Positions 36,141-46,900 of a DNA stretch of 52,331 nt are shown here, piece by piece. This DNA comes from Luteimonas sp. ANT-B3E (GTDB lineage: Bacteria > Pseudomonadota > Gammaproteobacteria > Xanthomonadales > Xanthomonadaceae), in contig LXQJ01000018.1 of the NCBI GenBank assembly GCA_001683895.1, positions 42,394 through 94,724 of the forward strand, in the 5' to 3' direction. Made by a program: the position numbers and the translations under genes. The notes below the pieces were generated by a model, which was not told where the DNA came from, made no database searches, and saw only the letters and a list, made by a program, of their open reading frames with translations. Numbering within the stretch: position 1 is the stretch's first letter; every line of letters begins with the position of its first letter.

Positions 36141-39100
36141 ATGAACCACCGTCACCGCATCCGAGTGTCCAAGCTGTCGCTCGGCTTGATCGTCGCGCTT
36201 GCCGCGGCGCCCGCATTCGCGCAGCAGACCTCCGCTGGTGTCGCGGGCCAGATCCTCGGCGCCAACGGGCAGCCGGTCCCCAATGCCGAAGTGACGATCG
36301 TGCACACCGAGTCGGGCACGGTCAGCCGGGTCACGTCGGATGCCAACGGTCGATACACCGCGCGCGGCCTGCGCGTCGGTGGGCCCTACACGATCACGGC
36401 CAATGCCGCCGGTGCGGGCAGCAGCAGCCAAGATGCCATCTTTTTGAATCTCAACGCCGTCAACACGGTCGACGTCGCATTGCGCAATGATGTCACCACG
36501 CTCGGTACCGTGCAGGTCATCGGGGTCGGCGGTGGGTCGGAGATTTTCAGCGCCAGCAAGATGGGCACAGGCTCCAGCGTCACCCGAGAGCAAATCGAGG
36601 CGCTGCCGTCGATCGCGCGCGATATCCAGGACTACATCCGTCTCGACCCGCGCATCGCCCAGACCAGCAAGGGCCGCGGCGAGATCTCCGCCGGTGGCCA
36701 GAACTCGCGCTTCAACTCGATCCGCATCGACGGCGTGTCGGCATCCGATACCTTCGGCCTTGAGTCCAACAACTCCCCGACCTTCCGCCAGCCGGTGTCG
36801 ATCGACGCGATCGAGGAGATCAGCATTGAGCTGGCCGACTACGACGTCGGCATCAGCGGCGCCACCGGCGCGGTGGTCAACGCCGTGACCAAGTCGGGCA
36901 CCAACGAATTCAGCGGCTCCGCCTACTACTTCTTCCGCGACAACAACTTCGTGCGCGGCAACGACAACCCGGGTGGCGTGTATGGCCCGTTCGACGGCGG
37001 CGACTTCACCGGCTTCAACGACGAAGAAACCTATGGCATCACATTCGGTGGTCCGCTGATCAGGGATCGGCTGTTCTTCTTCGCCAACTACGAAAAGTTC
37101 GTCCGCTCCGCGCCTGGCACAACGGTGTCGCTGCAGGCGTCGAGAATCACCGATCCGCAGATCGCTGAGGTGCAGCGGATCGCACGCGATGTCTACGGCT
37201 TCGACGCGGGCACCCAGAACGCGCCTGAAGACCTGAAGACGGAGATCGAGGAGTACGCGGTCAAGATCGACTGGAACATCAGCGACACGCAGCGTGCGTC
37301 CTTCCGCTACAGCAACCTCGAGCAGTCCGACGTTTTCCTGTACGGCTTCGGCAACAACAGTCGTTCGCTGAGCACCAACTGGAGCATCACCGACAAGACC
37401 GTCGAGAGCTATGTGGCACAGCTCTTCAGCGACTGGAGCGACAACTTCTCGACCGAGTTCAAGGTCTCGTACCGAGAGTACGCGTCGGTGCGCAACCCGT
37501 TCTCGCGCCTGCCGGGGATCAGCGTCGCGTTCGGGACGCCGCTTGCCAACGGCACGCCGGTGTTGCCGTTCCTGAATTTCGGCACCGACACCTTCAGCCA
37601 TGTCAATGTGCTGGAGACCGACACCACCAACGCCTATGCCGCGGGTACCTATTACGCCGGTGACCATGAGATCAAGTTCGGCTTGGACTACGAGGACAAT
37701 GCGGTCTACAACGTCTTCGGCCAGAACCTGTTTGGCAGCTACAGCTTCGCCAGCACCGCCGACTTCGCGGCCGGACGCTACTGGACGTATTCGTCGAATG
37801 CGCCGCGTCCGGGCCTCCCTGTCGACAGTATCGCGGCGGACTATAGCCAGGCGAACCTGGGTATCTTCGTCCAGGATCGCTGGGCGATCACCAGCAACCT
37901 GAGCCTGATGTTCGGCATCCGCGCCGACCGCATCACCCTGGACTCGGCACCCGAGTTCAATGCGCTCACCGCGGCCGTCTATGGCGTCGACAATTCCCAG
38001 ACCCCGGACGGCAACACGCTGGTGCAGCCGCGCTTCGGCTTCAACTACACCTTCGACAGCGATCGCCAGACCCAAGTGCGAGGCGGCGTGGGCCTGTTCC
38101 AGGGCGCTGCGGCCAACGTGTGGATCGGCAACTCGTTCGCCAACACCGGTTTCAACGTCGTGAACTACGGCTCGCCGGGCTTCGGCAACTTGACGCAGGC
38201 GCAGCGCGACGCGATCCGGGCCCAGTTCCCGTTCACACCGGATCCGGACAACCAGCCGCAGCCGGCCGCGAACCGCCAGATGGCCGTCAACCTCATCGAG
38301 CCCGACTTCGAGCAGCCATCGGTGTGGAAGGCCAACCTCGCGTTCGATCACGAGCTGCCGTGGTACGGCATCGTCGGTTCGGCCGAGCTGCTGCTCACCC
38401 AGGTCAACAAGGGCCTGTACTACGAGCGGCTCGACCTCGGTACGCCCACCGGCTTCGCGCAGGACGGCCGCCCGGTGTACTACGCCAATCGCCTCACCAA
38501 CTCCGGCGTCCGCGCCAACCAGAACCGCGAGCTCAACGCGCTGCGCGCCGCCGGGCAGCTGCCTGCCGGCTTCGCGAACGTAAGCGGCTGGGCCAATGAC
38601 GGTGTGATCGTGCTGCGCAACACCGACAAGGGCGAGACCCAGCAACTGACGCTGAGCCTGCAGAAGCCGACGCAGGAGAACTGGTCGTGGCTCGCGGCTT
38701 ACACCCGCACCGTGGCCAACGAGGTCAACCCGCTGACCAGCTCGCGCGCGATCAGCAACTGGAACGCCAACATCTCGTTCGATCCCAATGAGGAAGTGTC
38801 GTCGCGCTCCAATTACGAGATCCGCGACCGTTTCACCGGCGCGCTCACCTGGCGCAAGGCGTTCTTCGGCGACAACAACACCAGCGTCTCGGTCTTCTAC
38901 GAGGGCCGTTCGGGCAAGCCGTACAGCTGGGGCTTCCGCAATGATGCCAACGGCGACGGCTATACGAATGACCTCTTCTACGTGCCGAAGGGACCGGGTG
39001 ACGTGGCGTTTTCCGGCGTTCGCGCCCCCACCGGGGGGGCGTTTACCACGACGCCCGCCCAGATGGAAGCCGCGTTCTTCACCTGGTTGAACCAGAACCC

Positions 39101-39464
39101 GGACCTGGCGCGCTTTGCCGGGCAGGTGGCGCCGCGCAACGTCGGCACCTCGAAGTTCGTGAATACCTTCGACGTCAGCATCAAGCAGGAGCTGCCGGGC
39201 TTTTTCGCCGGCAACAAGGCCGAGATCTCGTTCGACATCCTCAACTTCGGCAACCTGCTCAACAAGGATTGGGGGCAGACGTACGAGGTCGGGTTCCCGC
39301 TCAACCGCGGCGTCGCGCTGGCCACCGGTACCGATTCCCAGGGTCGATACATCTATAACTTCGATCCCGCGCTCGTGACTCCCGAAGGCCTCTACGACAA
39401 CCAGGACCAGACCAAGGGCATCTCGCGCTGGCAGCTGCAGGTCGGACTCCGCTACAAGTTCTGA
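36141..39464 (+). CDS. Oar-like TonB-dependent outer-membrane receptor
   Basis: Large TonB-dependent receptor, 1107 aa, probably taking up a peptide or other nutrient (substrate unknown). ATG 36141, with AGAGG upstream (36127-36131), starts a signal peptide (RVSKLSLGLIVALAAAPAFA). It has a carboxypeptidase-regulatory-like beta-sandwich (about 30-110, VAGQILGANGQPVPNAEVTI). A plug follows (about 130-250, IEALPSIARDIQDYIRLDPR, SGATGAVVNAVTKSGTNEF), then a 22-strand-type barrel ending in the C-terminal Phe (LQVGLRYKF). The domain order matches Oar. Abundant Asn/Tyr/Phe codons lower GC relative to neighbours, as is common in such barrels. Isolated transcription unit. Confidence 0.92.
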   Translation: MNHRHRIRVSKLSLGLIVALAAAPAFAQQTSAGVAGQILGANGQPVPNAEVTIVHTESGTVSRVTSDANGRYTARGLRVGGPYTITANAAGAGSSSQDAIFLNLNAVNTVDVALRNDVTTLGTVQVIGVGGGSEIFSASKMGTGSSVTREQIEALPSIARDIQDYIRLDPRIAQTSKGRGEISAGGQNSRFNSIRIDGVSASDTFGLESNNSPTFRQPVSIDAIEEISIELADYDVGISGATGAVVNAVTKSGTNEFSGSAYYFFRDNNFVRGNDNPGGVYGPFDGGDFTGFNDEETYGITFGGPLIRDRLFFFANYEKFVRSAPGTTVSLQASRITDPQIAEVQRIARDVYGFDAGTQNAPEDLKTEIEEYAVKIDWNISDTQRASFRYSNLEQSDVFLYGFGNNSRSLSTNWSITDKTVESYVAQLFSDWSDNFSTEFKVSYREYASVRNPFSRLPGISVAFGTPLANGTPVLPFLNFGTDTFSHVNVLETDTTNAYAAGTYYAGDHEIKFGLDYEDNAVYNVFGQNLFGSYSFASTADFAAGRYWTYSSNAPRPGLPVDSIAADYSQANLGIFVQDRWAITSNLSLMFGIRADRITLDSAPEFNALTAAVYGVDNSQTPDGNTLVQPRFGFNYTFDSDRQTQVRGGVGLFQGAAANVWIGNSFANTGFNVVNYGSPGFGNLTQAQRDAIRAQFPFTPDPDNQPQPAANRQMAVNLIEPDFEQPSVWKANLAFDHELPWYGIVGSAELLLTQVNKGLYYERLDLGTPTGFAQDGRPVYYANRLTNSGVRANQNRELNALRAAGQLPAGFANVSGWANDGVIVLRNTDKGETQQLTLSLQKPTQENWSWLAAYTRTVANEVNPLTSSRAISNWNANISFDPNEEVSSRSNYEIRDRFTGALTWRKAFFGDNNTSVSVFYEGRSGKPYSWGFRNDANGDGYTNDLFYVPKGPGDVAFSGVRAPTGGAFTTTPAQMEAAFFTWLNQNPDLARFAGQVAPRNVGTSKFVNTFDVSIKQELPGFFAGNKAEISFDILNFGNLLNKDWGQTYEVGFPLNRGVALATGTDSQGRYIYNFDPALVTPEGLYDNQDQTKGISRWQLQVGLRYKF

Positions 39465-39489
39465 TCCCGCGCGTTGCGCAGCATGAAAA

Positions 39490-39511
39490 CGGCCGGGGAG
39501 ACCCGGCCGTT
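39490..39511 (+). terminator. Rho-independent-like terminator after TonB receptor
   Basis: ACGGCCGGG pairs perfectly with CCCGGCCGT around a GAGA tetraloop, 25 nt past the receptor stop, followed by a short T-rich stretch (TGTCGTTTG). Strong stem, weak U-tract. Confidence 0.75.
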
Positions 39512-39568
39512 GTCGTTTGCGCGGGCAGTTGCGCTACAGTCGCCGGCCGTCAACGAAAGCACCGCTCC

Positions 39569-40957
39569 ATGACCAGTGCCGCCACGCCGTCGCGCGCCCT
39601 TCCGACCGTCAATGCATCGATCTATCCGAAGGGCGGGCTGGACATCCTGTCGCGCGATGAGGTGGCCCGGCTCAAGGACGCCTCCAGCGGCGGCATGCAT
39701 GACCTGCTGCGGCGCTGCGCGCTGGCGGTGCTGACCAGCGGCAGCACGTCCGACGACCCGCGCGCGGCGCAGGAGCTGTATCCGGGGTTCGACATCCAGG
39801 TGCTGCAGCAGGACCGCGGGCTGCGGATCGACCTGATCGACGCGCCGGCGATGGCGTTCGTCGACGGTACGATCATCCGCGGCGTCGCCGAGCTGCTGTT
39901 TGCGGTGGTCCGCGACCTGGCCTACACCGCGATCGAGCTCGGCCCGGAGTACGCGCACGACCTCGAGAGCTCCGCCGGTCTGACCAATGCGGTCTTCGGA
40001 CTGCTGCGCAATGCGCGCATCCTGCAGCCGCAGGATCCGAACCTCGTTGTGTGCTGGGGCGGGCACTCCATCAACCGCGACGAGTACGAGTACACCAAGC
40101 TGGTGGGCTACGAGCTGGGGCTGCGCGGACTCGACATCTGCACCGGCTGCGGCCCGGGCGCGATGAAGGGCCCGATGAAGGGCGCGACCATCGCGCACGC
40201 CAAGCAGCGCCGCCGCCGCACGCGCTACATCGGGCTCACCGAGCCCGGCATCATCGCCGCCGAGTCGCCAAACCCGATCGTCAACCACCTGGTGATCCTG
40301 CCGGACATCGAAAAGCGCCTTGAGGCCTTCGTGCGCGTCGGCCACGGCATCATCGTGTTCCCCGGCGGCGTCGGCACCGCCGAGGAGATCCTCTACCTGC
40401 TGGGCATCCTGCTGCGCGAGGAGAACGCGGCGCTGCCGTTCCCGCTGGTGCTGACCGGGCCGGTGGCGTCGTCGGCGTACTTCGAGCAGATCGATCGCTT
40501 CATCCGCCTGACCCTGGGCGAGGCGGCGACGCAGCGCTACGAGATCATCGTCGGCGACCCCGAAACCGTCGCGCAGCGCATGGCCGCAGGTGTGCGCTGC
40601 GTGCGCGAGCACCGCATCGCGCACAAGGATTCGTTCTTCTTCAACTGGGCGCTGACGGTGCCGCTGGCGTTCCAGCAGCCGTTCGTGCCCACCCACGAGG
40701 CGATGGCGGCGCTTGACCTGCACCACGGCCGCAAGCCGCACGAGCTGGCGGCCGACCTGCGGCGGGCGTTCTCCGGCATCGTCGCCGGCAACGTCAAGGA
40801 GGACGGCATGCGCCGGATCGAGGCCCACGGCCCGTTCCAGATCCACGGCGACAGTGACATGATGCAGGCGCTGGACGCGCTGCTGCGCGCCTTCGTGGAG
40901 CAGCGGCGGATGAAGATCGCCGGGGAATACCGGCCGTGCTACGAGGTCATGGCTTGA
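39569..40957 (+). CDS. ppnN: Pyrimidine/purine nucleotide 5'-monophosphate nucleosidase
   Basis: Hydrolyses the N-glycosidic bond of nucleoside monophosphates; in E. coli its PpnN (YgdH) counterpart is stimulated by (p)ppGpp. The 462-aa protein has the LOG-family Rossmann core with CTGCGPGAMKGPMKG and the signature FPGGVGTAEEILYLLG. The flanking N-terminal (SIYPKGGLDILSRDEVARL) and C-terminal domains distinguish PpnN from short LOG cytokinin enzymes. ATG 39569 matches the family start. Monocistronic by position. Confidence 0.94.
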   Translation: MTSAATPSRALPTVNASIYPKGGLDILSRDEVARLKDASSGGMHDLLRRCALAVLTSGSTSDDPRAAQELYPGFDIQVLQQDRGLRIDLIDAPAMAFVDGTIIRGVAELLFAVVRDLAYTAIELGPEYAHDLESSAGLTNAVFGLLRNARILQPQDPNLVVCWGGHSINRDEYEYTKLVGYELGLRGLDICTGCGPGAMKGPMKGATIAHAKQRRRRTRYIGLTEPGIIAAESPNPIVNHLVILPDIEKRLEAFVRVGHGIIVFPGGVGTAEEILYLLGILLREENAALPFPLVLTGPVASSAYFEQIDRFIRLTLGEAATQRYEIIVGDPETVAQRMAAGVRCVREHRIAHKDSFFFNWALTVPLAFQQPFVPTHEAMAALDLHHGRKPHELAADLRRAFSGIVAGNVKEDGMRRIEAHGPFQIHGDSDMMQALDALLRAFVEQRRMKIAGEYRPCYEVMA

Positions 40958-41140
40958 CCAGCGCCGGCCACGTGCACGGGGTCTGACCAGCCGGAACCGG
41001 GAATTGCTGGCCTTGGCGGCCGCTCCGATGCATCGGCCCGTACTCCCGGAGCTCTCGGCAGCCCGACGGATGCGATGTCCCTGCCCGCTACCGGGCAGCG
41101 GCGCCTGTGCACCCATTGCGACCGTTCATCCGTCGCGGCA

Positions 41141-41168
41141 TTGCATCCCCGCGCGGCCCCGCTAGTCT
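41141..41168 (+). promoter_or_regulatory. Weak candidate promoter for the minor pilin operon
   Basis: TTGCAT (41141-41146) and TAGTCT (41163-41168), 16 bp apart, 30 nt before fimT. Each matches three of six bases. No sigma54 GG-N10-GC box was noticed in the 241-nt gap, which holds no gene. Confidence 0.28.
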
Positions 41169-41198
41169 CTGCCGAGGCCGATCAATCGGGTAGGGGAC

Positions 41199-41735
41199 AT
41201 GCGGGCACATCGGGAATTGTCAGGGTTCAGCATGGTGGAGTTGATGATCACGATCGCGATCGTGGCCATCCTTGCCGCCATCGCGTTCCCGAGTTTCGAA
41301 GGCTCACTGCGCTCGAACCGTATCGCAACGGCCTCGAACGAACTCAATGGTGGACTCGCGCTGGCGCGCTCGGAGGCGCTGCGCAATCCCGGGGGTGCGT
41401 TCATCTGTTCGTCCATCAACGGCACGGCCTGTGGAGGCGACTGGAACGACGGCTGGATTGTCTGGGCAGACATCAACGGCGACGGCAACCTGACCGCCGC
41501 CGACCGTGTACTCCGCTACGTCCAGACGAATGATCGCCTGACCGTGACCGCCACGGCCGCGGCGCCCGCGAGTGCCACAGAGATCCGCTTCGACCGTCGC
41601 GGTCGGCTGCGCGACGGTGTTGCCCGCACCATCACCATGCGGCCCGCGTCATGTCCATCTGGCGTCGAGCTGAAACGCGACTTCAGTGTCATGCCAACAG
41701 GCCAGGTGACTATCCTGAGGAGTGCGTGCGCGTGA
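41199..41735 (+). CDS. fimT: Type IV minor pilin FimT/GspH-like
   Basis: First gene of the minor-pilin operon; minor pilins prime pilus assembly. 178 aa with a short leader cleaved by prepilin peptidase at Gly9 before FSMVELMITIAIVAILAAIAFPS, including Glu+5. A GspH-type C-domain contains NELNGGLALARSEALRNPGG, CGGDWNDGWIVW and an Asp-rich turn (DINGDGNLTAAD), a possible calcium-binding loop. TAGGGGA precedes ATG 41199. The stop overlaps pilV (GTGA). Confidence 0.9.
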   Translation: MRAHRELSGFSMVELMITIAIVAILAAIAFPSFEGSLRSNRIATASNELNGGLALARSEALRNPGGAFICSSINGTACGGDWNDGWIVWADINGDGNLTAADRVLRYVQTNDRLTVTATAAAPASATEIRFDRRGRLRDGVARTITMRPASCPSGVELKRDFSVMPTGQVTILRSACA

Positions 41736-42211
41736 CCAGGATCCGCATTGGCAAGATCCGGCGCCGCGCGAAGGGCGAGTCGGGTTTCAGCATGATCGAG
41801 GTATTGATCGCGCTTGTCGTTCTGGCGTTGGGCCTGCTCGGCTTCGCGCTGCTGCAGACGATGAATCTCCGCTACACCCAGAGCGCGAACCAGCGCACGC
41901 AGGCGACCAACCTTGCCTACGACCTCATCGACCAGATGCGCGCCAACAGCCTGGCGGCGGCCCAGTACCAGGCAGCCACGTTTCTGCCCAACACGCAAAC
42001 CGGCAAAGACTGCCCGCGGCCCGTGGGCACTACGACGTATGTGGAGAACACGGACCGCTGGAAGTGCCAGGTCGCCGAATCGCTGGGGCCACAGTCGAGT
42101 GCGAACGTGACCTACGCCAATCGCGAAGTAACCGTGGTGATCACGTGGAGCGAACGCCTTGCTAATGTTTCGGATCAGAACACGAGTTTTACAGTGAGGA
42201 CCCGGCTATGA
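41732..42211 (+). CDS. pilV: Type IV pilus minor pilin PilV
   Basis: Minor pilin, 159 aa from GTG 41732, which overlaps the fimT stop; GTG 41726 is an alternative. An 18-residue basic leader ends at Gly18 before FSMIEVLIALVVLALGLLGFALLQ with Glu+5. PilV-like signature: TNLAYDLIDQMRANSLAA after the hydrophobic stalk. The reading frame opens upstream but without a pilin leader. The stop overlaps pilW (ATGA). Confidence 0.9.
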   Translation: MTRIRIGKIRRRAKGESGFSMIEVLIALVVLALGLLGFALLQTMNLRYTQSANQRTQATNLAYDLIDQMRANSLAAAQYQAATFLPNTQTGKDCPRPVGTTTYVENTDRWKCQVAESLGPQSSANVTYANREVTVVITWSERLANVSDQNTSFTVRTRL

Positions 42212-43395
42212 GCTCCCGATTCCGCGGACGTCGCGGCGTTGCCGGCCTGTCGCTGATCGAGATCATGATCGCGCTGGCCATCGGCAGCCTGCTGATCCTG
42301 GGGCTGGTGCAGGTGTTCGCCGCGTCGCGGACCGCTTACCAGCTGTCGGAGGGGATGAGCCGCTCCCAGGAGAACGCGCGCTTCGCGATGGAGTACCTGC
42401 AGCGCGATATCCGCATGGCGGGGCACTATGGCTGCGTCAACGACCAGTCGCACCTGCAGACGCCAGGTGCGCTGAATGCAACCTACTTCGGAGGCGCCAC
42501 TGGCGCGACGATCGGGCGTGACTTCCCGGTCGGGATCCGTGGGTACGACGCCACCGGCACCGCCCCGGGCGCCACCCTTAACCTGGCGGCGCCGGCTGCA
42601 GGCTGGACGCCGGCACTTCCTGCGGCGATCGCGGCGCTTGCTCCGATCGCGGGCAGTGATGTGTTGGAGCTCCGCTTTCTGGCGAGCCAAGGCACTCCCG
42701 TCACCAACATCACCAATCCCACCGCTACGACGACGATCATTTCGGTCGGTACTGATCCTCTGCGCTGGGCGCCGTTGACGAGCGAGGGCGTGGCTAGCCC
42801 GACGATGTTCGGCATCGCGGACTGCAGCTACGTGGACGTGTTCCCGGCCTCTGGCGTGAACGCGGCAGCGGGCACGGTGAACGTAAATGGGTTGATCAAC
42901 CGCTACACCCCGCAGCCGTCGGGTCAGACGATGCTGTATCGCGCGGAGTCGCTCGTTTACTTCCTGCGCCGCAAGCCCGCGCCGAGCAACCAGGTCGCGC
43001 TCTATCGCGCCAGGTCCAACAACGCCGGCACCTACCCTGCCGCCAACGTCGAGGAAATGGTCGAAGGCATCGAGAACATGCAGTTCCTGTTCGGGCTCGA
43101 CCGCGAGCCGAGCCTGGCGACAAAGCCGCCTACCGGCTTTATCGACGTCCACCGACCAGCGTCCCACGGCTTGTTCACGGGTGCGGACGCCGTTGTCAAC
43201 TGGCGGCGAACCGGCCTCGTCCAGGTCGGCCTGCTTGCCGCGAGCCCGAACCCGGCCGCCGCCGGTCAGCCGCTCGCCGACAATCGGCGTCGGGCGCTGG
43301 GTGTGATCTATGAGCCGCCGACCACTGGCGACACCAACTACCGCGCCAGCTACCAGTCCACGGTCGCGCTGCGCAACCGTCTGTATGGCAACTGA
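42208..43395 (+). CDS. pilW: Type IV pilus minor pilin PilW
   Basis: 395-aa minor pilin. The leader ends at Gly13 and the mature N-terminus is LSLIEIMIALAIGSLLILGLVQVF, with Leu rather than Phe/Met at +1 but Glu+5 kept. SRSQENARFAMEYLQRDIRMAGHYGC is the PilW hallmark. The C-terminal region includes VEGIENMQFLFGLD, also typical of PilW. Operon position between pilV and pilX is canonical. Confidence 0.93.
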   Translation: MSSRFRGRRGVAGLSLIEIMIALAIGSLLILGLVQVFAASRTAYQLSEGMSRSQENARFAMEYLQRDIRMAGHYGCVNDQSHLQTPGALNATYFGGATGATIGRDFPVGIRGYDATGTAPGATLNLAAPAAGWTPALPAAIAALAPIAGSDVLELRFLASQGTPVTNITNPTATTTIISVGTDPLRWAPLTSEGVASPTMFGIADCSYVDVFPASGVNAAAGTVNVNGLINRYTPQPSGQTMLYRAESLVYFLRRKPAPSNQVALYRARSNNAGTYPAANVEEMVEGIENMQFLFGLDREPSLATKPPTGFIDVHRPASHGLFTGADAVVNWRRTGLVQVGLLAASPNPAAAGQPLADNRRRALGVIYEPPTTGDTNYRASYQSTVALRNRLYGN

Positions 43396-43408
43396 GGTCC
43401 AACCCGGA

Positions 43409-43924
43409 ATGCACAAGCACATGGCCATCCGAGGCGGCACGCAGCGCAGGCAGCAGGGCGCGGTACTCTACATCGCCCTCATCATGCTGGTGTTGCTGGC
43501 CATGCTCGGCATCATCGGCATGCAGGTGGCGAGCATGCAGGAGCGCATGTCATCCAACTACCTGGCGGTGAATCTGGCCTTCCAGAATGCCGAGGGTGAG
43601 GCGAGGAATGCCGAATGCGTGCTGGAGGACATCGTCAACAGAACGACCACCCCCGGCTGCAACCCAGCGCTGGTCGGTGCTGTCAGCCAGATCTGTGATG
43701 ACGGGTACGACGCCGGCGCATGGGCTGCAGACCTGGGGCTCGCCAGCCTGAGGGCCGTCAACGTGAGGCTGATCGGCCCCTGCATCTCCGGCAATGCGCC
43801 GCTGGACATGGGCGCACCGGTGAACGAAGACCCGAACCCGATCTACCAGGTCACCAGCTACAAGACCGATCGCGACCCCAACCCGTCGGCGGCCTCGGCC
43901 ATCGACACCATTTTCCGACCCTGA
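43409..43924 (+). CDS. pilX: Type IV pilus assembly protein PilX
   Basis: 171 aa from ATG 43409; ATG 43385, which would overlap the pilW stop, is an alternative and adds eight residues. Neither has a strong ribosome site. N-terminus RRQQGAVLYIALIMLVLLAMLGIIGMQ is the PilX_N domain, followed by SSNYLAVNLAFQNAEGEAR. Mature position +5 is not Glu, as in other PilX proteins. Followed after 10 nt by pilY1. Confidence 0.9.
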   Translation: MHKHMAIRGGTQRRQQGAVLYIALIMLVLLAMLGIIGMQVASMQERMSSNYLAVNLAFQNAEGEARNAECVLEDIVNRTTTPGCNPALVGAVSQICDDGYDAGAWAADLGLASLRAVNVRLIGPCISGNAPLDMGAPVNEDPNPIYQVTSYKTDRDPNPSAASAIDTIFRP

Positions 43925-43934
43925 GGAGCCAGCC

Positions 43935-46900
43935 ATGGCATCCCGTCGCATCAAGCTGCTAGCAGGCGCCACGACCATCGTCGTCGGCGCTGGCGCCTAT
44001 TTCCTTTACTCCGTCATGGCGGTGCAGGGACAGGGAACGCTGGCGCAGGCGCCGCTCAACGTGCAGGTGCAAACACCACCTGCATTCATCATGGCAGTGG
44101 ACGACTCGGGCTCGATGACGTTCGAAGTGTCGTTTGCCGCAGATGAGCAGGCCTATTGGGGCAACACCACTGCGTGCCTCAACGGCCAGGTGACCTGCCT
44201 GAATGGATTCTTCAACGACGACGGAACGGTCCGTACGTCAGGTTTGAGGTCCTACTACCACCTGATCCAGAACGGGATCCGGCTGGACAAGAACGGCAAT
44301 GGCGCTGTGGACACTGGTGGCAACGGTTATCGGCTTGGAATACCCCCACTCGATCTTTTCGGGTTCGCACGCTCACCTGATTACAACGGCCAGTATTTCG
44401 ACCCCGAAGTGACGTACACACCGTGGCAGTTTGCGGACGCCACTTTCTGGCCCAATGCGCCCATCACTGCAGCGCGTTCTGATCCCCGGCTGAATGGGTC
44501 TGCGGGTGTCAGGGGTCCCAACCCCGTAGTGGCCTACGACTTCACATCGACGGAAGCGAGGACGGACGATTACTTTGCGTTCCGCATGCAGCCCGGGATG
44601 CGCCTTCCCGGAGGTACCGAGTATTTCATCAGGAGCGCACGGCACGGTGCCGGTTGTGGTGGCCTAGGCATCACCGACGCCACTCGGAACGCATGGGTGA
44701 CGATCGGCGCGGGTGGGCACCTCGTTACGACCCAAGGCAACATCACCACGAATCCGGATCGCGGTGGTGGTTGCGAAGTCCATATCAAGTATTTCCCGGC
44801 AGTCGTCTACCTGCGCGAGGTCTCACCGCCCGTGCCCGGATTCGACCTCGCCCAGCGTGTCCTCGTTCCGAATGCGGGCGGTCCAGGCGTAGCGCTGTTC
44901 AAGTACGAGCTGAGGCCGGAAAACTTTACAACCGGGTATGCCGAGGTGATCCAGAATTTTGCCAACTGGTACACGTATTACGGCAATCGCAACCGTGCAA
45001 TGGTCACGTCGATGACCCAGGCCGTGCAGCCGATCAACAATATGCGGATTGGTTACTTCGCGATCAACAAGCGCACTGGCACCAACCCCGGCATGGCAAG
45101 CGGCAATGTCCTCATGCGCGACATGGCGCAGCCGTCCCAGAAAGTGAGCCTGTACGACAATCTGTTCACTTTGCCAGCAGATGGCGGGACGCCAAACCGC
45201 AGCGCCACGGTCTACATGGGCGACCAGTTCAAGCGTACCGACGCCGCGGCGCCTGTGCGCCTCGTATGCCAGAAAAACGCAGGCATGCTCTTCACCGACG
45301 GCTACACCAACGAAGGCGGGAGCAACGGCAATGTGTATCGCAACTTCGGAGACACCGACAGCGCCTTGCCGCCTCCCCTCGGCGGAAACCCCAACGGCAA
45401 CACGATCGCGGATATCGCCTATTCGTTCTATGCGAACAATCTGGTCCCGACGCTGACGCCCGCAGGACGGGTTCCGGTGCCGCAGGAGTGCGTTCTGCCG
45501 GATGGCACGATCGACCCCAACGCTGACCTGCGACTGGACTGCCAGCGCAATCTGCACATGAACTTCTACGGGGTCACGCTCGGCACGCCGGGCCTCATCC
45601 ACGGCGTGAACGCGGCGGCAACTGCTGATCCCTATACGACGTTCCCGAACTGGAGCGTCACCGGGACGACCAATCTCAACCCCCGCAACGTCGATGATAT
45701 GTGGCACGCCGCGATCAACACGCGTGGTGAGTACATCAATGCAAAGCGCCCGACCGATGTGACGTCCGCGATGCGGCGAATCCTCGCACTGGTGTCGGCA
45801 GGTGCGTCCCCCTCGGGTAGCATCGCCCTGACCGGGGCGCGCGTGGGCACGGGCTCGTTGGCCGTCGTTCCGTTCTACGAAGCGCGCAACAACGGCACCG
45901 ACTGGTACAGCACGCTCACCGCGCAGACAGTCAGCGTCGCGCCGGGGACGGGCGTCGTCACCTTCCCCACGGCGTGGGAGGCCACCACGAGGTTTCCGAC
46001 CGGCCCGCGTGCAGGCATCTGGTACGGACGCGGCAACGTGGCGCCCGCGCTGTTTACAGCCGCCAACATCAGCAACCTGGGCAACCTATGCAACAACACG
46101 CAGCCGGGGATGTCGCTGTGCACGGGCCCCCAGATCGCCGCACTCGGCGGCACCCCTGCGTTGACGCTCGACCAGGCGCTCGACTACCTCAAGGGCGATC
46201 AATCGCTCGAGGTGGAGCGCACTCCCGCGGGCAAGCTGCGTTTCCGCACGACCGTGCTTGGGGATATCGTCAACTCGACGCCCGTAGTCAGCGCGCCGAC
46301 GGATGACTTTGGCTACCGCGGACTCCCCGCGCCCTATGGTGCCCTATACAACACCTACCTGACGACGACCAAGGCGACGCGGCGTCCGATGGTGTTTGCA
46401 GGTGCCAACGACGGCATGCTGCACGGCTTTGACGGGCGGACAGGCCCAGAGGGTGGGCGTGAGCGCTTTGCCTTCATCCCGCAGAGTGTCATGGGGCACA
46501 TGGGCAATCTGCTGTTCCCCTATCAGGCGGCGGATGCCGGTGACCAGAAGTTCAAGCACCGCTATTACGTCGATGGCCCGGTCGCGGTGTCGGATGCATA
46601 CGACGGCACGGCGTGGAAGACGGTGCTCGTGGGCTCCACAGGCGCGGGCGCGCGGGGCGTTTTCGGGCTCGACGTATCGGGCGTGTCCGGCCTCAATGGC
46701 AGCTTCGCCGCGGCTGACAGGCTCTGGGAGATCAGCGACCTCAACACTTCTCTTGCCGCGGACGTTCGCAACAACATCGGCCATGTCCTGGGTCGGTCGG
46801 TTGTCGTGCCGGTGAAGACCGGGTCCGCCACGGGGCCGGTCACCTGGCGGGCCATCTTCGGCAACGGATACAACAGCCAGTCGGGCAAGGCCGTCCTGTA

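Noticed and set aside
36075-38645. 856-codon open frame antisense to the TonB receptor
   Set aside because: Composition-driven mirror of a high-GC gene; no start context, no recognisable domain, and the plus-strand receptor is certain.
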